From positions 1 to 64,000 of the forward strand of contig JADFDC010000010.1 in the NCBI GenBank assembly GCA_018263115.1: 64,000 nt of DNA, read 5' to 3'. The notes under the pieces were generated by a model. The model saw nothing but the letters and a program-made list of their open reading frames with translations, had not been told where the DNA came from and searched no databases. This DNA is from Thiobacillus sp. GTDB lineage: Bacteria > Pseudomonadota > Gammaproteobacteria > Burkholderiales > Thiobacillaceae. Positions 27,054 to 37,100 of this stretch are shown in pieces. How positions within the stretch are numbered: position 1 is the first letter of the stretch; every line of letters begins with the position of its first letter. The translations under genes and the position numbers were made by a program.

Positions 27054-28013
27054 TCAGTTGTATTCGCCGCTGGCCGGATTCAGTTCGATGTAAAACGGCG
27101 ACATGCTGGTATGGGAAACCTCTTCGTGCTCGGGCCGCCGGTTGCGCAGCGCCATTTCCACTTGCGCGGCCTTGAGTTGCGCGGGGTCAATCAGTTCCGG
27201 GTAAAGGTGATGATGCTTGATCATTTCCGCTGCCCGCATGCGGGCAAGCGTCTCCATGGCGCGCCGCGTCTCAGGCTCCAGCGTATCCAGCAACAGAAGC
27301 CAGGGTGCCTGCCAGCCCAGATAATCCGAAATCAATTGCGAATAAGGCGGCTCATGCTGGTCCGCCGCAAGAAACAAATCCGGAAACTGACTGGCCAACA
27401 TGCTGCGCCCGTCCTGAAGACTGAGACCGCTGCCATCTGGCAGGCGGGCAACCCATTCCACTCCGGAAGCCTGCTGGTTAATCCAGCCATTCAGCATCCC
27501 GGCAGCATTGTGTTTACCGGAGGACGGGCTGCGAAACTGTTCCTCGGCCGCGTATCCTGCGCGCCAGTGCGCCGGCGCCTTTGAAGCCATTTCCGCTCGT
27601 GCCTCTTCTTCCGTCAGCACGCTGTGCAGAAGCGCCATAGGCTGTCTGCCTTCATCTGTCAGCCACTGCTCGAAGAAATCGGTAAATGCAAACGGAACTT
27701 CCTGATGATGTCCGCGCAGATAGGCATAAACAATGTGGCCCTGCGCTTCCAGCCGCTTGAAATCATCAGAGGGGTAAAGTGGTCCGCGCTTGAGTCCGTC
27801 GGCCTTGCTCCAGCTGCCATAACGGATATCGCTGATCTGCGCGCGGCCTTTCAACCCCGCCTGCAAACTGTCATTGGCGACGTAGATATCCCAGTGGATG
27901 CCGTCCATGGTGACGGCTTCGGCGGACTCGTACTTGATGACATTGACCACCCCGCGGAAGGGATTAAGCAACCGCTGCGCGTAGGTATGAATTTGGCCGG
28001 AGGTGGAACTCAT
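27054..28013 (-). CDS. unrecognised conserved-looking cytoplasmic protein, 319 residues
   Basis: I do not recognise this protein. It has no signal peptide or clear membrane helix and is rich in Trp, Tyr and His (GIHWDIYVAND; RYGSWSKADGLKRGPLYPSD; YLGWQAPWLLLLDTLEPETR; IKHHHLYPEL). Codon use matches the neighbours and the frame is intact, so a real gene is likely. It is the first gene to the left of the inverted-repeat region and reads away from it, toward bioA. No ribosome site is obvious before the ATG. Confidence 0.75.
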   Translation of the reverse strand: MSSTSGQIHTYAQRLLNPFRGVVNVIKYESAEAVTMDGIHWDIYVANDSLQAGLKGRAQISDIRYGSWSKADGLKRGPLYPSDDFKRLEAQGHIVYAYLRGHHQEVPFAFTDFFEQWLTDEGRQPMALLHSVLTEEEARAEMASKAPAHWRAGYAAEEQFRSPSSGKHNAAGMLNGWINQQASGVEWVARLPDGSGLSLQDGRSMLASQFPDLFLAADQHEPPYSQLISDYLGWQAPWLLLLDTLEPETRRAMETLARMRAAEMIKHHHLYPELIDPAQLKAAQVEMALRNRRPEHEEVSHTSMSPFYIELNPASGEYN

Positions 28014-28069
28014 CGCTTTTTATTCTGGATCAGCGTTCTCAAGTTTCAAAGCCGTTTTTTTCACAGGAA

Positions 28070-28161
28070 TTATTGATCCGAAACGAATGAACTTGAATTG
28101 AGCGACATCCCATGCACATCCCCAATTCGTTCGTTTGCCTCGCCAGGTTTCGGATCAATAA
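28070..28161. repeat. inverted repeat with 15-bp perfect arms
   Basis: TTATTGATCCGAAAC (28070-28084) and GTTTCGGATCAATAA (28147-28161) are perfect complements around 62 bp. The interior itself contains partly complementary parts (GAATTG near 28096 and CAATTC near 28133). It is reminiscent of a small insertion with terminal repeats. Confidence 0.8.
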
Positions 28162-28178
28162 CAATTAAATCTCGGCGG

Positions 28179-28222
28179 GTTATTGAGGGGAAATTCAAGT
28201 TCTTGAATTTCCCCTCAATAAC
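28179..28222. repeat. perfect 44-bp palindrome (21-bp arms, 2-nt loop)
   Basis: The arm runs from GTTATTGAGGGG through AAATTCAAG; after TT its exact complement follows to 28222. Its outer end, TTATTGA, is the same as that of the neighbouring inverted repeat. No T-run follows on either strand, so it is not a standard terminator. Confidence 0.85.
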
Positions 28223-28251
28223 GACCGTTCGTCGGCTGGCCTTTAAAGGAA

Positions 28252-28283
28252 ATTGGCGGGGCAATCCCCCGCATTTCGCCAAT
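28252..28283. repeat. third inverted repeat, ATTGGCG/CGCCAAT
   Basis: Seven-bp arms (28252-28258 and 28277-28283) enclose a GC-rich alternative hairpin, GCGGGG (28256-28261) with CCCCGC (28267-28272). Confidence 0.6.
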
Positions 28284-28571
28284 ATCCCGACAGCCCTGTT
28301 GCGCTACCGTCAACATCAGTGATCGTCATGGAAAAGGTCTGCAGCGGCCAGCATGGTCCGTCAAACATTACCCATTGATAGCAAAGGATTTTCTGGTCGT
28401 GCGCGGAAACCCGTCAGATAAAAAGTTACTGCCTGGAAACATGCGGGTGCGATCCTGGAAAACCATGCCAGAACATCGACCTGGCCTGTCACCTGTTCGT
28501 CGCTTCAAGACCTGACTGGCCGCGCCGATAAGTGACTTAGGCAAATGTAAAACAAGAAAATTTTAACCCTC

Positions 28572-30029
28572 ATGCAACCCCAGGCCAAACAACTTCCGCC
28601 CAGTCAGGCACACGCTACGCCCGCTCAGCCAAAAATGGCTGTCCAGGCATCGCGCGCGGTGCTGTCGGCCGAGCAGCTGCTGCAATTGCAGGCCGAGTTG
28701 CTGGGCCGCAAGCGATTCAACGAAGCGGCCACCGCCCTGGCCCAGCAACTGGCCAGCAGTCTGAAATGCGACCGCGCCAGCATCGGCTGGCAGGAAAAAA
28801 ACGGCATGAACATTGTGGCGGCTTCCTATGTCGCAGAAGTACACATCCGTCAGGAAACCGCCCGGCTGATCGCGGCCGCGATGGAAGAAGCCGCCGAACA
28901 GGGCATCCGGCTTGTCCATCCCGAACCCGACAACAGCAAGCCGCACATCCTGCTGGCGCATGACGAGCTGGCGCGCCGCCAGGGTTATTCGATATGCACC
29001 GTTCCGCTGGCATACGATGGACGCATCGTCGGCGCGCTGACCATGGAGCGCCGCGACCGGGAGTTCACCCCGGCGGAAGCTTCACATATCGAACGCGTGG
29101 GGGCGATGCTGGCTCCCTCGCTGACGCTGAAATATGAAAACAGCCTGTCGCTCTGGCGCCGTTTCTACACAGGCCTCAAAAGCGGATTCGATCACCTTCT
29201 TAAAACCGATACCCCAGCGCGCAAACCGGTCGCGATCGGTATCGCCAGCGCATTTGTGCTGCTGGCCGCCGTGTTGCTGGTTCCGGTCAGCTACCACGTC
29301 AGCGCACCCGCGCAACTGGAAGGCGCCATTCAGCGAGTGCTTACTGCACCCGCGGATGGTTATTTGCATCAGGTTCATGTACGCCCCGGCGACCGTGTGA
29401 CCGCGGGTCAGGTGCTGGCCGAACTGGCCGACCAGGACATGCAGGTGGAACTGCGCGGACTGGAAGCCGAACTGGCCCAGCATCAAAACGCGCTGATTTC
29501 CGCCCAGGCACACGGTGACCGCGCGGAATACAGCGTCAGCCAGGGCCGCGCCGAAGCCGCCCGCGCCCGGCTCGAACTGCTGCAGCAGCAGATCGAACGC
29601 AGCCAGTTGCGCGCGCCGTTTGACGGCGTGGTGATCAAGGGCGACCTGACCCAGTCGATCGGCACCCCGGTCGAACGCGGCGCGGAACTCATTACCCTGG
29701 CGCCTTCAACGGGCTATCGCGTGATGATCGAAGCCGAAGAATCCGAAGTCGCCGATCTCAAGACCGGCCAGACCGGCCGGCTGATCCTGGCCGCCCTGCC
29801 TTCCCAAGCCTTGCCTGTGCAGATTGAACGCATCACCCCGCTTGCCAGTACCGAAGCGGGGCGTCACTTCTTCGCGGTCTACGCCACACTGGAAGGCAGG
29901 CAGCCTGCGCTGCGTCCGGGCATGCAGGGTTTCGCCAAAATCGAAGTGGACAAGCGGCCCCTGCTGGTGAACTGGGCCAGCCGCCTGTTGAACTGGAGCC
30001 GTATCCAACTGTGGTCCTGGGGGGCATAA
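28572..30029 (+). CDS. GAF-domain membrane fusion protein (HlyD-like), first gene of the giant-protein locus
   Basis: A protein of 485 residues with an unusual layout. Residues ~45-190 form a GAF-type cytoplasmic sensor domain (LLGRKRFNEAATALAQQLAS; GYSICTVPLAYDGRIVGALT). A single membrane helix follows at ~218-242, then a periplasmic adaptor: lipoyl half-motifs (VLTAPADGYLHQVHVRPGD; LRAPFDGVVIKGDLTQSI), a coiled-coil hairpin (~285-345) and a beta-barrel part. It could connect a cytoplasmic signal to a periplasmic export conduit; that role is inference. Two bases separate its stop codon from the next start. No strong ribosome site is visible. Confidence 0.82.
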   Translation: MQPQAKQLPPSQAHATPAQPKMAVQASRAVLSAEQLLQLQAELLGRKRFNEAATALAQQLASSLKCDRASIGWQEKNGMNIVAASYVAEVHIRQETARLIAAAMEEAAEQGIRLVHPEPDNSKPHILLAHDELARRQGYSICTVPLAYDGRIVGALTMERRDREFTPAEASHIERVGAMLAPSLTLKYENSLSLWRRFYTGLKSGFDHLLKTDTPARKPVAIGIASAFVLLAAVLLVPVSYHVSAPAQLEGAIQRVLTAPADGYLHQVHVRPGDRVTAGQVLAELADQDMQVELRGLEAELAQHQNALISAQAHGDRAEYSVSQGRAEAARARLELLQQQIERSQLRAPFDGVVIKGDLTQSIGTPVERGAELITLAPSTGYRVMIEAEESEVADLKTGQTGRLILAALPSQALPVQIERITPLASTEAGRHFFAVYATLEGRQPALRPGMQGFAKIEVDKRPLLVNWASRLLNWSRIQLWSWGA

Positions 30030-30030
30030 G

Positions 30031-32181
30031 GTGTCCACCGATTCGCTGTTCAGTCCCAACTGGTTTCGTGTCGCCAACCTGCACCCGCAACTGGGCGGCC
30101 ACGTGCAGGTGCGCCGCCAGTCCAGCCGCGACGCGCTGTGGTATGTGTTTACCGATACCGCCACCGGCCGCCAGCATCGGCTGAATGACATCGCCTATCA
30201 GTTCGCCGGCCGCTGCAACGGCCGCCATTCCGCCAACGAAATCTGGGAAGCCCTGCTGCGGAAACTGGGCGACCACGCGCCCTCGCAGGAAGAAATCATT
30301 CATCTCATCGGACAGCTGACTGAAGGCGGCATGCTGCAGGTCGAAAAACTGTCGGATGTCGAAGCCCTGTTCGAGCGGCATGAAGAACGCGCCAGCAAGC
30401 AGCGGCGAAGCGCGCTGAATCCGCTGTCATTCCGCCTCAACCTGTTCAACCCTGATCGCCTGCTGCGCAGATTCGATGGCATTGGCCAGCAGTTGTTTCG
30501 CACCTGGGTGCTGGGCGTGTGGGCGCTGGCCGTTGGCCTGGCGCTGTTCAGCGGATTCGCGCACTGGGATGAACTGCGCGCCCATGCCGCCACCTACCTG
30601 CTTACACCGCGTTATCTGATCCTGATGTGGCTGTGCTTTCCCGTCATCAAGGCCGTGCACGAACTGGCACATGGCCTGGCGGTACGCCGCTGGGGCGGCG
30701 AAGTCACGCAAATGGGCATCGCCCTGCTGGTGCTGATCCCGGCGCCGTTTGTCGATGCCTCGGCGGCTTCCGCATTCCGGCCTGCATATCAGCGCGTCAT
30801 GGTCAGCGCCGCCGGCATCATGGTCGAGCTGCTGATCGCCGCCCTGGCGCTGTTCGTCTGGCTCAATGTCGAACCCGGCCTGCTGCGCGACATCGCCTTT
30901 GTCTTCGCCTTCATCGGCAGCGTGTCCACCGTGCTGTTCAACGGCAATCCGCTATTGCGCTTCGACGGTTATTACATGCTCAGCGATGCGCTCAATCTCC
31001 CCAATCTTGCCCCGCGCAGCAGCCGCTACTGGGCCTACCTTGCGCAGCGTTACCTGCTCAAGCTGCCCGGCGCGCAATCGCCCGAACCCGCAAGCGGCGA
31101 GCGCGTGTGGCTGCTGATCTACGCGCCGCTGTCCTGGCTGTACAAACTGTTCATCGGCATGATGATCACGTTCTGGATCGCGTCGAAATCGTTTTTCCTC
31201 GGCCTCGCCGCCGGTCTGTTCCTGCTTGTCACCACCCTCGCGCAGCCGCTACACAAAGTGCTGCGTTTCGCGTTTTTTTCGCCCGTGCTGGGCACGCAGC
31301 GCATGCGCGCCCGCATGATCACGACCGGGGTGGCGGCGCTTGTCCTGCTTGCCATTGGCGTCATGCCCATGCCCTCGACCACCGTGGCGGAAGGCGTGGT
31401 GTGGCTGCCCGAACGCGCGCAGCTTCGCGCGGAAACCGGCGGCTTCGTTGTCAGCGTGGCGGCGCGCGATGGCGACACCGTCAAGCCGGGCCAGTTGATC
31501 GCCGTGCTCGAAGACCCTGCCCTGGAAGCCAGCCGCCGCGAATTGCAGGGCAAGCTGGATGGCCTGCGCGCCGAGCACTATCAGACTTTTCTCAGTGACC
31601 CGTTCAAGGCCAAAAACGCCGACGAAGCCATGCTGCGGGTCAGCGCCGAACTGGCTCGCATCGAGGAGCGGCTGGCGCAGCTTGAAGTGCGGGCCCAGAT
31701 CGAAGGGCGGCTGGTCATGCCGCGCCAGCAGAACCTGCCGGGCGCGTTCATGAAGCAGGGTGCGCTGCTGGGCTATGTGTTCAGCCCCGATCAGGTTCGC
31801 GTGCGTGCCGTGGTCGACGAGCACGACATCGCCCTGGTGCGCGAGCGCACCCGGTCCGTTGACGTGCTGCTGGCCGATCGCGCATGGCAGCGGCTCGATG
31901 CCGGGTTGACCCGCGAAACACCCGCCGCAACACAAACCCTGCCCAGCCCGGCACTGGGCGACCGCGCGGGCGGCAGCCGGATCACCGACCCCGCCGACAA
32001 GGACGGCGTCAAAATCCTGGAGCCCGTGTTTCTGGTCGACCTGACCCTGCCGCCCCTCGCGACGAACCGGGTCGGTGGACGCGCCTGGGTGCATTTCGAT
32101 CATGGCGCCGCGCCGCTCGCCGTGCAGTGGACTCGCCGCGTACGGCAGCTTTTCCTCAAGCATTTCAGCGCGGCGGAGTAG
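30031..32181 (+). CDS. PqqD-like / M50 site-2 protease / HlyD-like fusion protein
   Basis: A 716-residue protein starting at a GTG (30031). Residues ~15-105 resemble a PqqD-type winged helix (RHLND-like region QHRLNDIAYQFAGRCNGRHS). Residues ~145-430 are a multi-pass M50 metalloprotease: HELAH at 210-214 supplies HExxH, and NPLLRFDGYYML supplies the third ligand, Asp312. After ~450 come a membrane helix and a HlyD-like part with lipoyl motifs (VSVAARDGDTVKPGQLIAVL) and a coiled coil. All zinc ligands are present, so it should be an active intramembrane protease. Substrates are likely the giant proteins encoded downstream (inference). Confidence 0.82.
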   Translation: MSTDSLFSPNWFRVANLHPQLGGHVQVRRQSSRDALWYVFTDTATGRQHRLNDIAYQFAGRCNGRHSANEIWEALLRKLGDHAPSQEEIIHLIGQLTEGGMLQVEKLSDVEALFERHEERASKQRRSALNPLSFRLNLFNPDRLLRRFDGIGQQLFRTWVLGVWALAVGLALFSGFAHWDELRAHAATYLLTPRYLILMWLCFPVIKAVHELAHGLAVRRWGGEVTQMGIALLVLIPAPFVDASAASAFRPAYQRVMVSAAGIMVELLIAALALFVWLNVEPGLLRDIAFVFAFIGSVSTVLFNGNPLLRFDGYYMLSDALNLPNLAPRSSRYWAYLAQRYLLKLPGAQSPEPASGERVWLLIYAPLSWLYKLFIGMMITFWIASKSFFLGLAAGLFLLVTTLAQPLHKVLRFAFFSPVLGTQRMRARMITTGVAALVLLAIGVMPMPSTTVAEGVVWLPERAQLRAETGGFVVSVAARDGDTVKPGQLIAVLEDPALEASRRELQGKLDGLRAEHYQTFLSDPFKAKNADEAMLRVSAELARIEERLAQLEVRAQIEGRLVMPRQQNLPGAFMKQGALLGYVFSPDQVRVRAVVDEHDIALVRERTRSVDVLLADRAWQRLDAGLTRETPAATQTLPSPALGDRAGGSRITDPADKDGVKILEPVFLVDLTLPPLATNRVGGRAWVHFDHGAAPLAVQWTRRVRQLFLKHFSAAE

Positions 32182-32184
32182 CGG

Positions 32185-34170
32185 ATGACCATGCAGACAC
32201 ACGCGCTTCCGCAACCCGGACTCATTTGGGGCCTGTATCCGGAGAATCGCCAGCCGGAGAACAACAGCGCCTGGCTCAGGCGTTTGAATGCCCTCGGCCA
32301 GCTTGCTGGCCGCTCGGGATTGCGGCGTTACGAACAGATCGCCCGGCATTCGCTGGAACTGGAACAGCATGTGAGTACGCTTTCCAGCACCGCATTCAGC
32401 GAAGCTGTTCGCGGCCTGAAACAGCAGTTGAAAAAGGAAGGCTTCAACGCGGAAACCATCGCTCAGGCTTTCGCGCTGACCGGCGATGCCTGCCGCCGTC
32501 ATCTGGGCATGTCGCCCTTCGTCACCCAGCGCATGGCTGCCGCCATCATGCTCGACAACCAGCTTGCCGAAATGGCGACCGGCGAAGGCAAAACGCTGGT
32601 GGCCGCGCTGACTGCCGCCGCCGGCGCGCTGGCGGGCATGCCCGTACACGTCATCACCGCCAACGAATATCTGGTCACACGCGACGCCGCCAAACTGCGG
32701 CCAGTATATGCCGCGCTGGGGTTGACAGTGGGCGCCATCCAGCAAAGCCTGGAAAGCAACTGGCGCCGCGCGGAATACGCCCGCGACATCACCTACTGCA
32801 CGGCCAAGGAACTGGTATTCGATTACCTGCGCGATATGCCCGTGCGCAGCCAGCACCGCACCGACCTGGCCTGGCATGCCGCGCAGTTCCCGGAGACCGA
32901 AACAAGCCAGAAGCCCCTGCTGCGCGGCCTGTGCATGGCCGTCATCGACGAAGCCGACAGCATCCTCATCGACGAAGCCCGCGTGCCGCTGATCATTTCC
33001 GAGCTGCACGAAAACGCGGGCAAGCAGGAAGCGGCCGCGGAAATCCTGCACCTTGCCGCCACCCTGCGGCCGCAAATTGATTTCAGACTCGACCACCACG
33101 CGCACACCGCGGTGCTGACAGACACCGGCAGGGCAATGCTCGATGGAAAAGCCGACTCGCTGCATCCGGCCTGGCACAACCGTCGTCATCGCGACGAGAA
33201 CCTGTGCCTGGCGCTGGCAGCGCTGCACCTGTTCCAGCGCGACCTTCATTATCTGGTGCGCGATGACGGCGTACACATCATCGACGAAACCACCGGCCGA
33301 CTCGCGCCCGGGCGCACCTGGTCGCGCGGCCTGCACCAGTTCATCGAAATGAAGGAAGGCTGCAAGGTGAGTGGCGAGGCCGTCACCCGCGCGCAAATCA
33401 CCTATCAGCGCTTCTTCCCGAGATATCTGCGGCTGTGCGGCATGAGCGGCACGCTGGCTGAATCGCGCGGCGAACTGTCGCGCGTGTATGGTCTCAACGT
33501 CGTGCGCGTTCCGCTGCGCAAACCCAGCCGCAGGACAGAACTTGGCCAACGCGTATTCCTGCAACGCACCCAGCAATGGAATGCCGTGGCGCAGCGTGCG
33601 GCAGCGTTGGCCGGTCAAGGCCGGCCGGTACTGATCGGTACCGATTCGGTCGCCGATTCCGACAGCCTGTCCGCGCACCTCACCCAGCAAGGCATTGCCC
33701 ACACCGTACTCAATGCGCGCAATGATCAGCAGGAGGCTGCCATTGTCGCGCTTGCCGGTTATCGCGGCCGCGTCACCGTGGCCACCAACATGGCGGGGCG
33801 CGGCACTGACATTCCGCTGGGCCCGGGTGTGGAAAATCGCGGCGGCCTGCACGTCATCTCCTGCCAGATGAACAGCTCGCGCCGCATCGACCGCCAGTTG
33901 AAAGGCCGTTGCGCGCGCCAGGGCGACCCCGGAAGCGTGGAAGCCATGCTGTGCCTGGAAGCGCCGTTGATGCAGCGCAGCCTGCCTGCCTGGCTCAAGC
34001 GCTTCGCCGAAAAATACGCGGACAAAAACACCGGCCAACTGCCCGGCTGGCTTGGCAAGTCAATGACCGCCCACACCCAGCGCATGGAAGAATCCCGCCA
34101 GCAGGCGCAGCGCGCGCAACTCCTCCACAGCGACCGGCAGCTCGACCGCCAGGCGGTGTTCAGGGATTAA
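32185..34170 (+). CDS. accessory SecA-like preprotein translocase ATPase
   Basis: A 661-residue SecA homologue, much shorter than housekeeping SecA (~900). Walker A is MATGEGKT at 130-137 and Walker B is VIDEADSILIDEA at ~253. A preprotein-binding-like region follows (AVLTDTGRAMLD), then YLRLCGMSGTLAE, TNMAGRGTDIPLGPG (~534) and the arginine-finger segment QLKGRCARQGDPGS (~570). After residue ~640 it stops: most of the helical scaffold/wing region and the zinc-binding tail (CxCxSG) are missing. It starts 3 bp after the M50 gene and ends 2 bp before the first giant gene, so co-expression is expected. It probably drives export of the giants. Confidence 0.88.
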   Translation: MTMQTHALPQPGLIWGLYPENRQPENNSAWLRRLNALGQLAGRSGLRRYEQIARHSLELEQHVSTLSSTAFSEAVRGLKQQLKKEGFNAETIAQAFALTGDACRRHLGMSPFVTQRMAAAIMLDNQLAEMATGEGKTLVAALTAAAGALAGMPVHVITANEYLVTRDAAKLRPVYAALGLTVGAIQQSLESNWRRAEYARDITYCTAKELVFDYLRDMPVRSQHRTDLAWHAAQFPETETSQKPLLRGLCMAVIDEADSILIDEARVPLIISELHENAGKQEAAAEILHLAATLRPQIDFRLDHHAHTAVLTDTGRAMLDGKADSLHPAWHNRRHRDENLCLALAALHLFQRDLHYLVRDDGVHIIDETTGRLAPGRTWSRGLHQFIEMKEGCKVSGEAVTRAQITYQRFFPRYLRLCGMSGTLAESRGELSRVYGLNVVRVPLRKPSRRTELGQRVFLQRTQQWNAVAQRAAALAGQGRPVLIGTDSVADSDSLSAHLTQQGIAHTVLNARNDQQEAAIVALAGYRGRVTVATNMAGRGTDIPLGPGVENRGGLHVISCQMNSSRRIDRQLKGRCARQGDPGSVEAMLCLEAPLMQRSLPAWLKRFAEKYADKNTGQLPGWLGKSMTAHTQRMEESRQQAQRAQLLHSDRQLDRQAVFRD

Positions 34171-34172
34171 GC

Positions 34173-37100
34173 ATGCTGAACATTCCTTTCCGCCGCCGCC
34201 CGCTGATCGAAGAACTGGAGCCCCGCCTCCTGTATTCGGCCGACCTCGCGCCGCTGGCGCTGGACGGCGTGCAGCCCGCGCCAGAACAACGCGTGGTCAA
34301 TGAAACGGGTGAGTTTTCCGACACAGTCACCGCAGTTCGACACGAGCTGGTCATCGTCGATACCGGCGTCGGAAACTACCAGACCCTGATCGATGACATC
34401 CTGAAGCAGACGGGCAACCGCCGCATCGAGGTCGTTGTGCTGGACACCAACCGTGATGGCGTCGATCAGATCACTGAAATCCTTGGCCAGCACAACAACC
34501 TCGATGCCCTGCATCTTATTTCCCACGGCGATTCGGGCATGTTGCAACTCGGTAACGGCGTGCTCGACAGCAGTGCCCTGCAAACCCGCGCGGAAGAACT
34601 CGCCGCCTGGAAATCCGCCTTTGGCGAGCAGGCTGACATTCTGCTTTATGGCTGCGAGGTCGCGGCCGACAATGCGGGACAGACGCTGATTCATGACCTC
34701 GCCGCTTTGACCGGCGCCGACGTCGCGGCCAGCACGGACAACACCGGCAGTCAGGTCGGTGGCAACTGGGAACTCGAACATCGTGCCGGCAGCATTGAAA
34801 CCGGCATGCTGCTCGGCGAGGTGCAGATGGTGTGGCAGGGTCAGCTCAATATCAATCCTGAAACTGATCAAAGTGTCAGCAACGCCGTCAATCCCAATGC
34901 CCAGGATACTGCGCCTTCCGCCAGACAGGTGGCCATGCACAGCGATGGCAGCTTTGTCGTGGTGTGGACCAGCAATAGCCAGGACGGCAGCGGCTATGGC
35001 GTCTATGCCCGCCATTTCGATGCGAGCGGCAACCCGCTCACCGGCGAAACCAAGGTCAATACCACTACCAGCGACGATCAGAGCGCACCTGTCATCGCCA
35101 TGGATGCAAGCGGCAACTTTGTTGTGGTCTGGCAAAGTGCCAAACAGGAAACCGGCGGAGGTAATACGTGGGGCATTTTCGCCCAGCGATTCGACTCTTC
35201 ATGCAACAAGCTGGGAAGCGAATTCCAGGTCAATAGCACGGTAAGCAATGATCAAATGTCCCCATCGGTTGCCATGGATGCAGCAGGCAATTTTGTCGTG
35301 GTGTGGGAAAGCAATAACCAGGATGGCGACGGCCTGGGGATTTACGCCCAGCGCTTCGATTCCCTTGGCAACACGATTTTGACTGCCGGTGAAAATGAGT
35401 TTCTGGTCAACAGTACGACCGGCCTCAACCAGTCGCAGCCCGCGGTCGCCATGAATGCGTCAGGCGCTTTTGTGATTGCCTGGACCAGCCAGGACATCGA
35501 CAGCGGCACCAGCGACGGTGTAGTCGCCCGCCTGTTTGATTCTTCCGGCAACACGGTAAAGGATGAATTCAAGTTCCACCCCTTGCCCGCCAATAACCAG
35601 CACTCGCCGGATGTGGCCATGAACGACAACGGCGAGTTTGTCATTGCGCTGGTCGATGAATTCTGGGGCAATGCCAATGTCAGCGCCTGGCTGTTCGACG
35701 CCGCCGGTAACCGTCAAGGAATTGGCGCCCAGCTCAACCAGTATTCAAGCGGTACCCAGCAGAACCCGTCGGTTGCGATCAACAACGCTGGCGATTTCAT
35801 CGTCGTCTGGGAAAGCCAGAACCAGGATGGCGATGGCTATGGCATCGTGGCCCGGCATTTCAATTCCAGTTATTCGGCTTATGAAGACGAGCAGATCATC
35901 AATGCCGTGACGGTGGCGAATCAGTATGCACCCAGCCTTGCCTGGAAAGACAATCAAGCGATCATCGTCTGGAGCGGTTTTGGCACGGAAGACAGCCAGG
36001 GCGTGTATTTCCGGCAGGCGGAAATCAACACCCCGCCGGCGATCACCTCCGATGGAGGGGGATCAAGCGCGAATCTTTCCATTGCGGAAAACACGATCTT
36101 CGTCACAACAGTAACCGCATCCGATATGGATGTTCCGGCGCAGGTCCTTTCCTACAGCCTGACAGGCGGTACTGATCTCACGAAATTCACCATCGACTCC
36201 GTCACGGGTGCACTAACTTTCATTTCTCCACCCGACTACGAGTCGCCAGCCGACAGCAATGCCAATAACAGTTATCAGGTCATCGTTCAGGTGGATGATG
36301 GCCACGGCGGCACCGATACGCAAACCATCAACATTACCGTCGGCAATGCCGCACCGACGGCGCAGGATGACAGCTATACCGTCCTTCAGGATGCCTCGCT
36401 TACGGTTACGGCGGGAACAGGCCTGCTCGGCAACGATGCTGATCCTGCTGGCGGCTCGCTCACTGTTCTATCGGCCACCCAGCCGGCACATGGCACGGTG
36501 TCGCTTGTACCTGCCGTCATAACCAGCTTTATCAACCTCACCAACAACGCCGCAATTGATACGCGGGCCGACTGGTCGCCGGATGGCAGCAAGATCGCCT
36601 TCGACACCGACCGCAATGGCAACAATGAAATTTATGTCATGAATGCCAACGGCACCGGCCTGACACGCCTGACCAACAACAGTTACGACGACAGCCAGGC
36701 GGCCTGGTCCCCCAACGGCAGCAAGATCGCGTATATGTCGAACAGCAGCGGCACCTACGACGTCTGGGTGATGGATGCCAACGGAAGCAACAAGACCAAG
36801 CTCACCACCTCCGGCAGCGGCAAGGTCAGCGGGCAGCCCGCCTGGTCACCCGACGGCAGCCAAATCGCATTCACCTCCAATCGCACCGGCAGCACGGGCT
36901 ACGACATTTACGTCATGGACGCGGACGGCAGCAATGTCACGAAATTGACGACCGCTTCTGGAGACGACTCGGAACCGGTGTGGTCGCCGGATGGATCGAA
37001 GATCGCTTTCTACTCCAATCGCGACGGCAATACCGAAATCTACGTCATGAACGCGGACGGCTCCGGTCAGACACGGCTGACCAGCAGCAGCGGAACGGAT

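Larger units (their letters stand above)
28014..28571. other. 558-bp gene-free region between divergent genes, rich in inverted repeats
   Basis: AT-richer than its flanks and without a credible gene; short frames across it only translate the palindromes. It contains three inverted repeats within 28070-28283 and then ~290 bp in which I see no feature, presumably including the promoter of the large plus-strand locus. Confidence 0.7.

Noticed and set aside
28070-28282. Short open frames across the inverted repeats (about 70 codons on either strand)
   Set aside because: Their sequence is simply the palindromes translated; no ribosome site or plausible protein.
31249-34038. A 929-codon open frame on the minus strand opposite the M50 and SecA genes
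   Set aside because: It is antisense to two genes with clear motifs; long shadow frames are expected in GC-rich DNA, and its translation has no recognisable domain.
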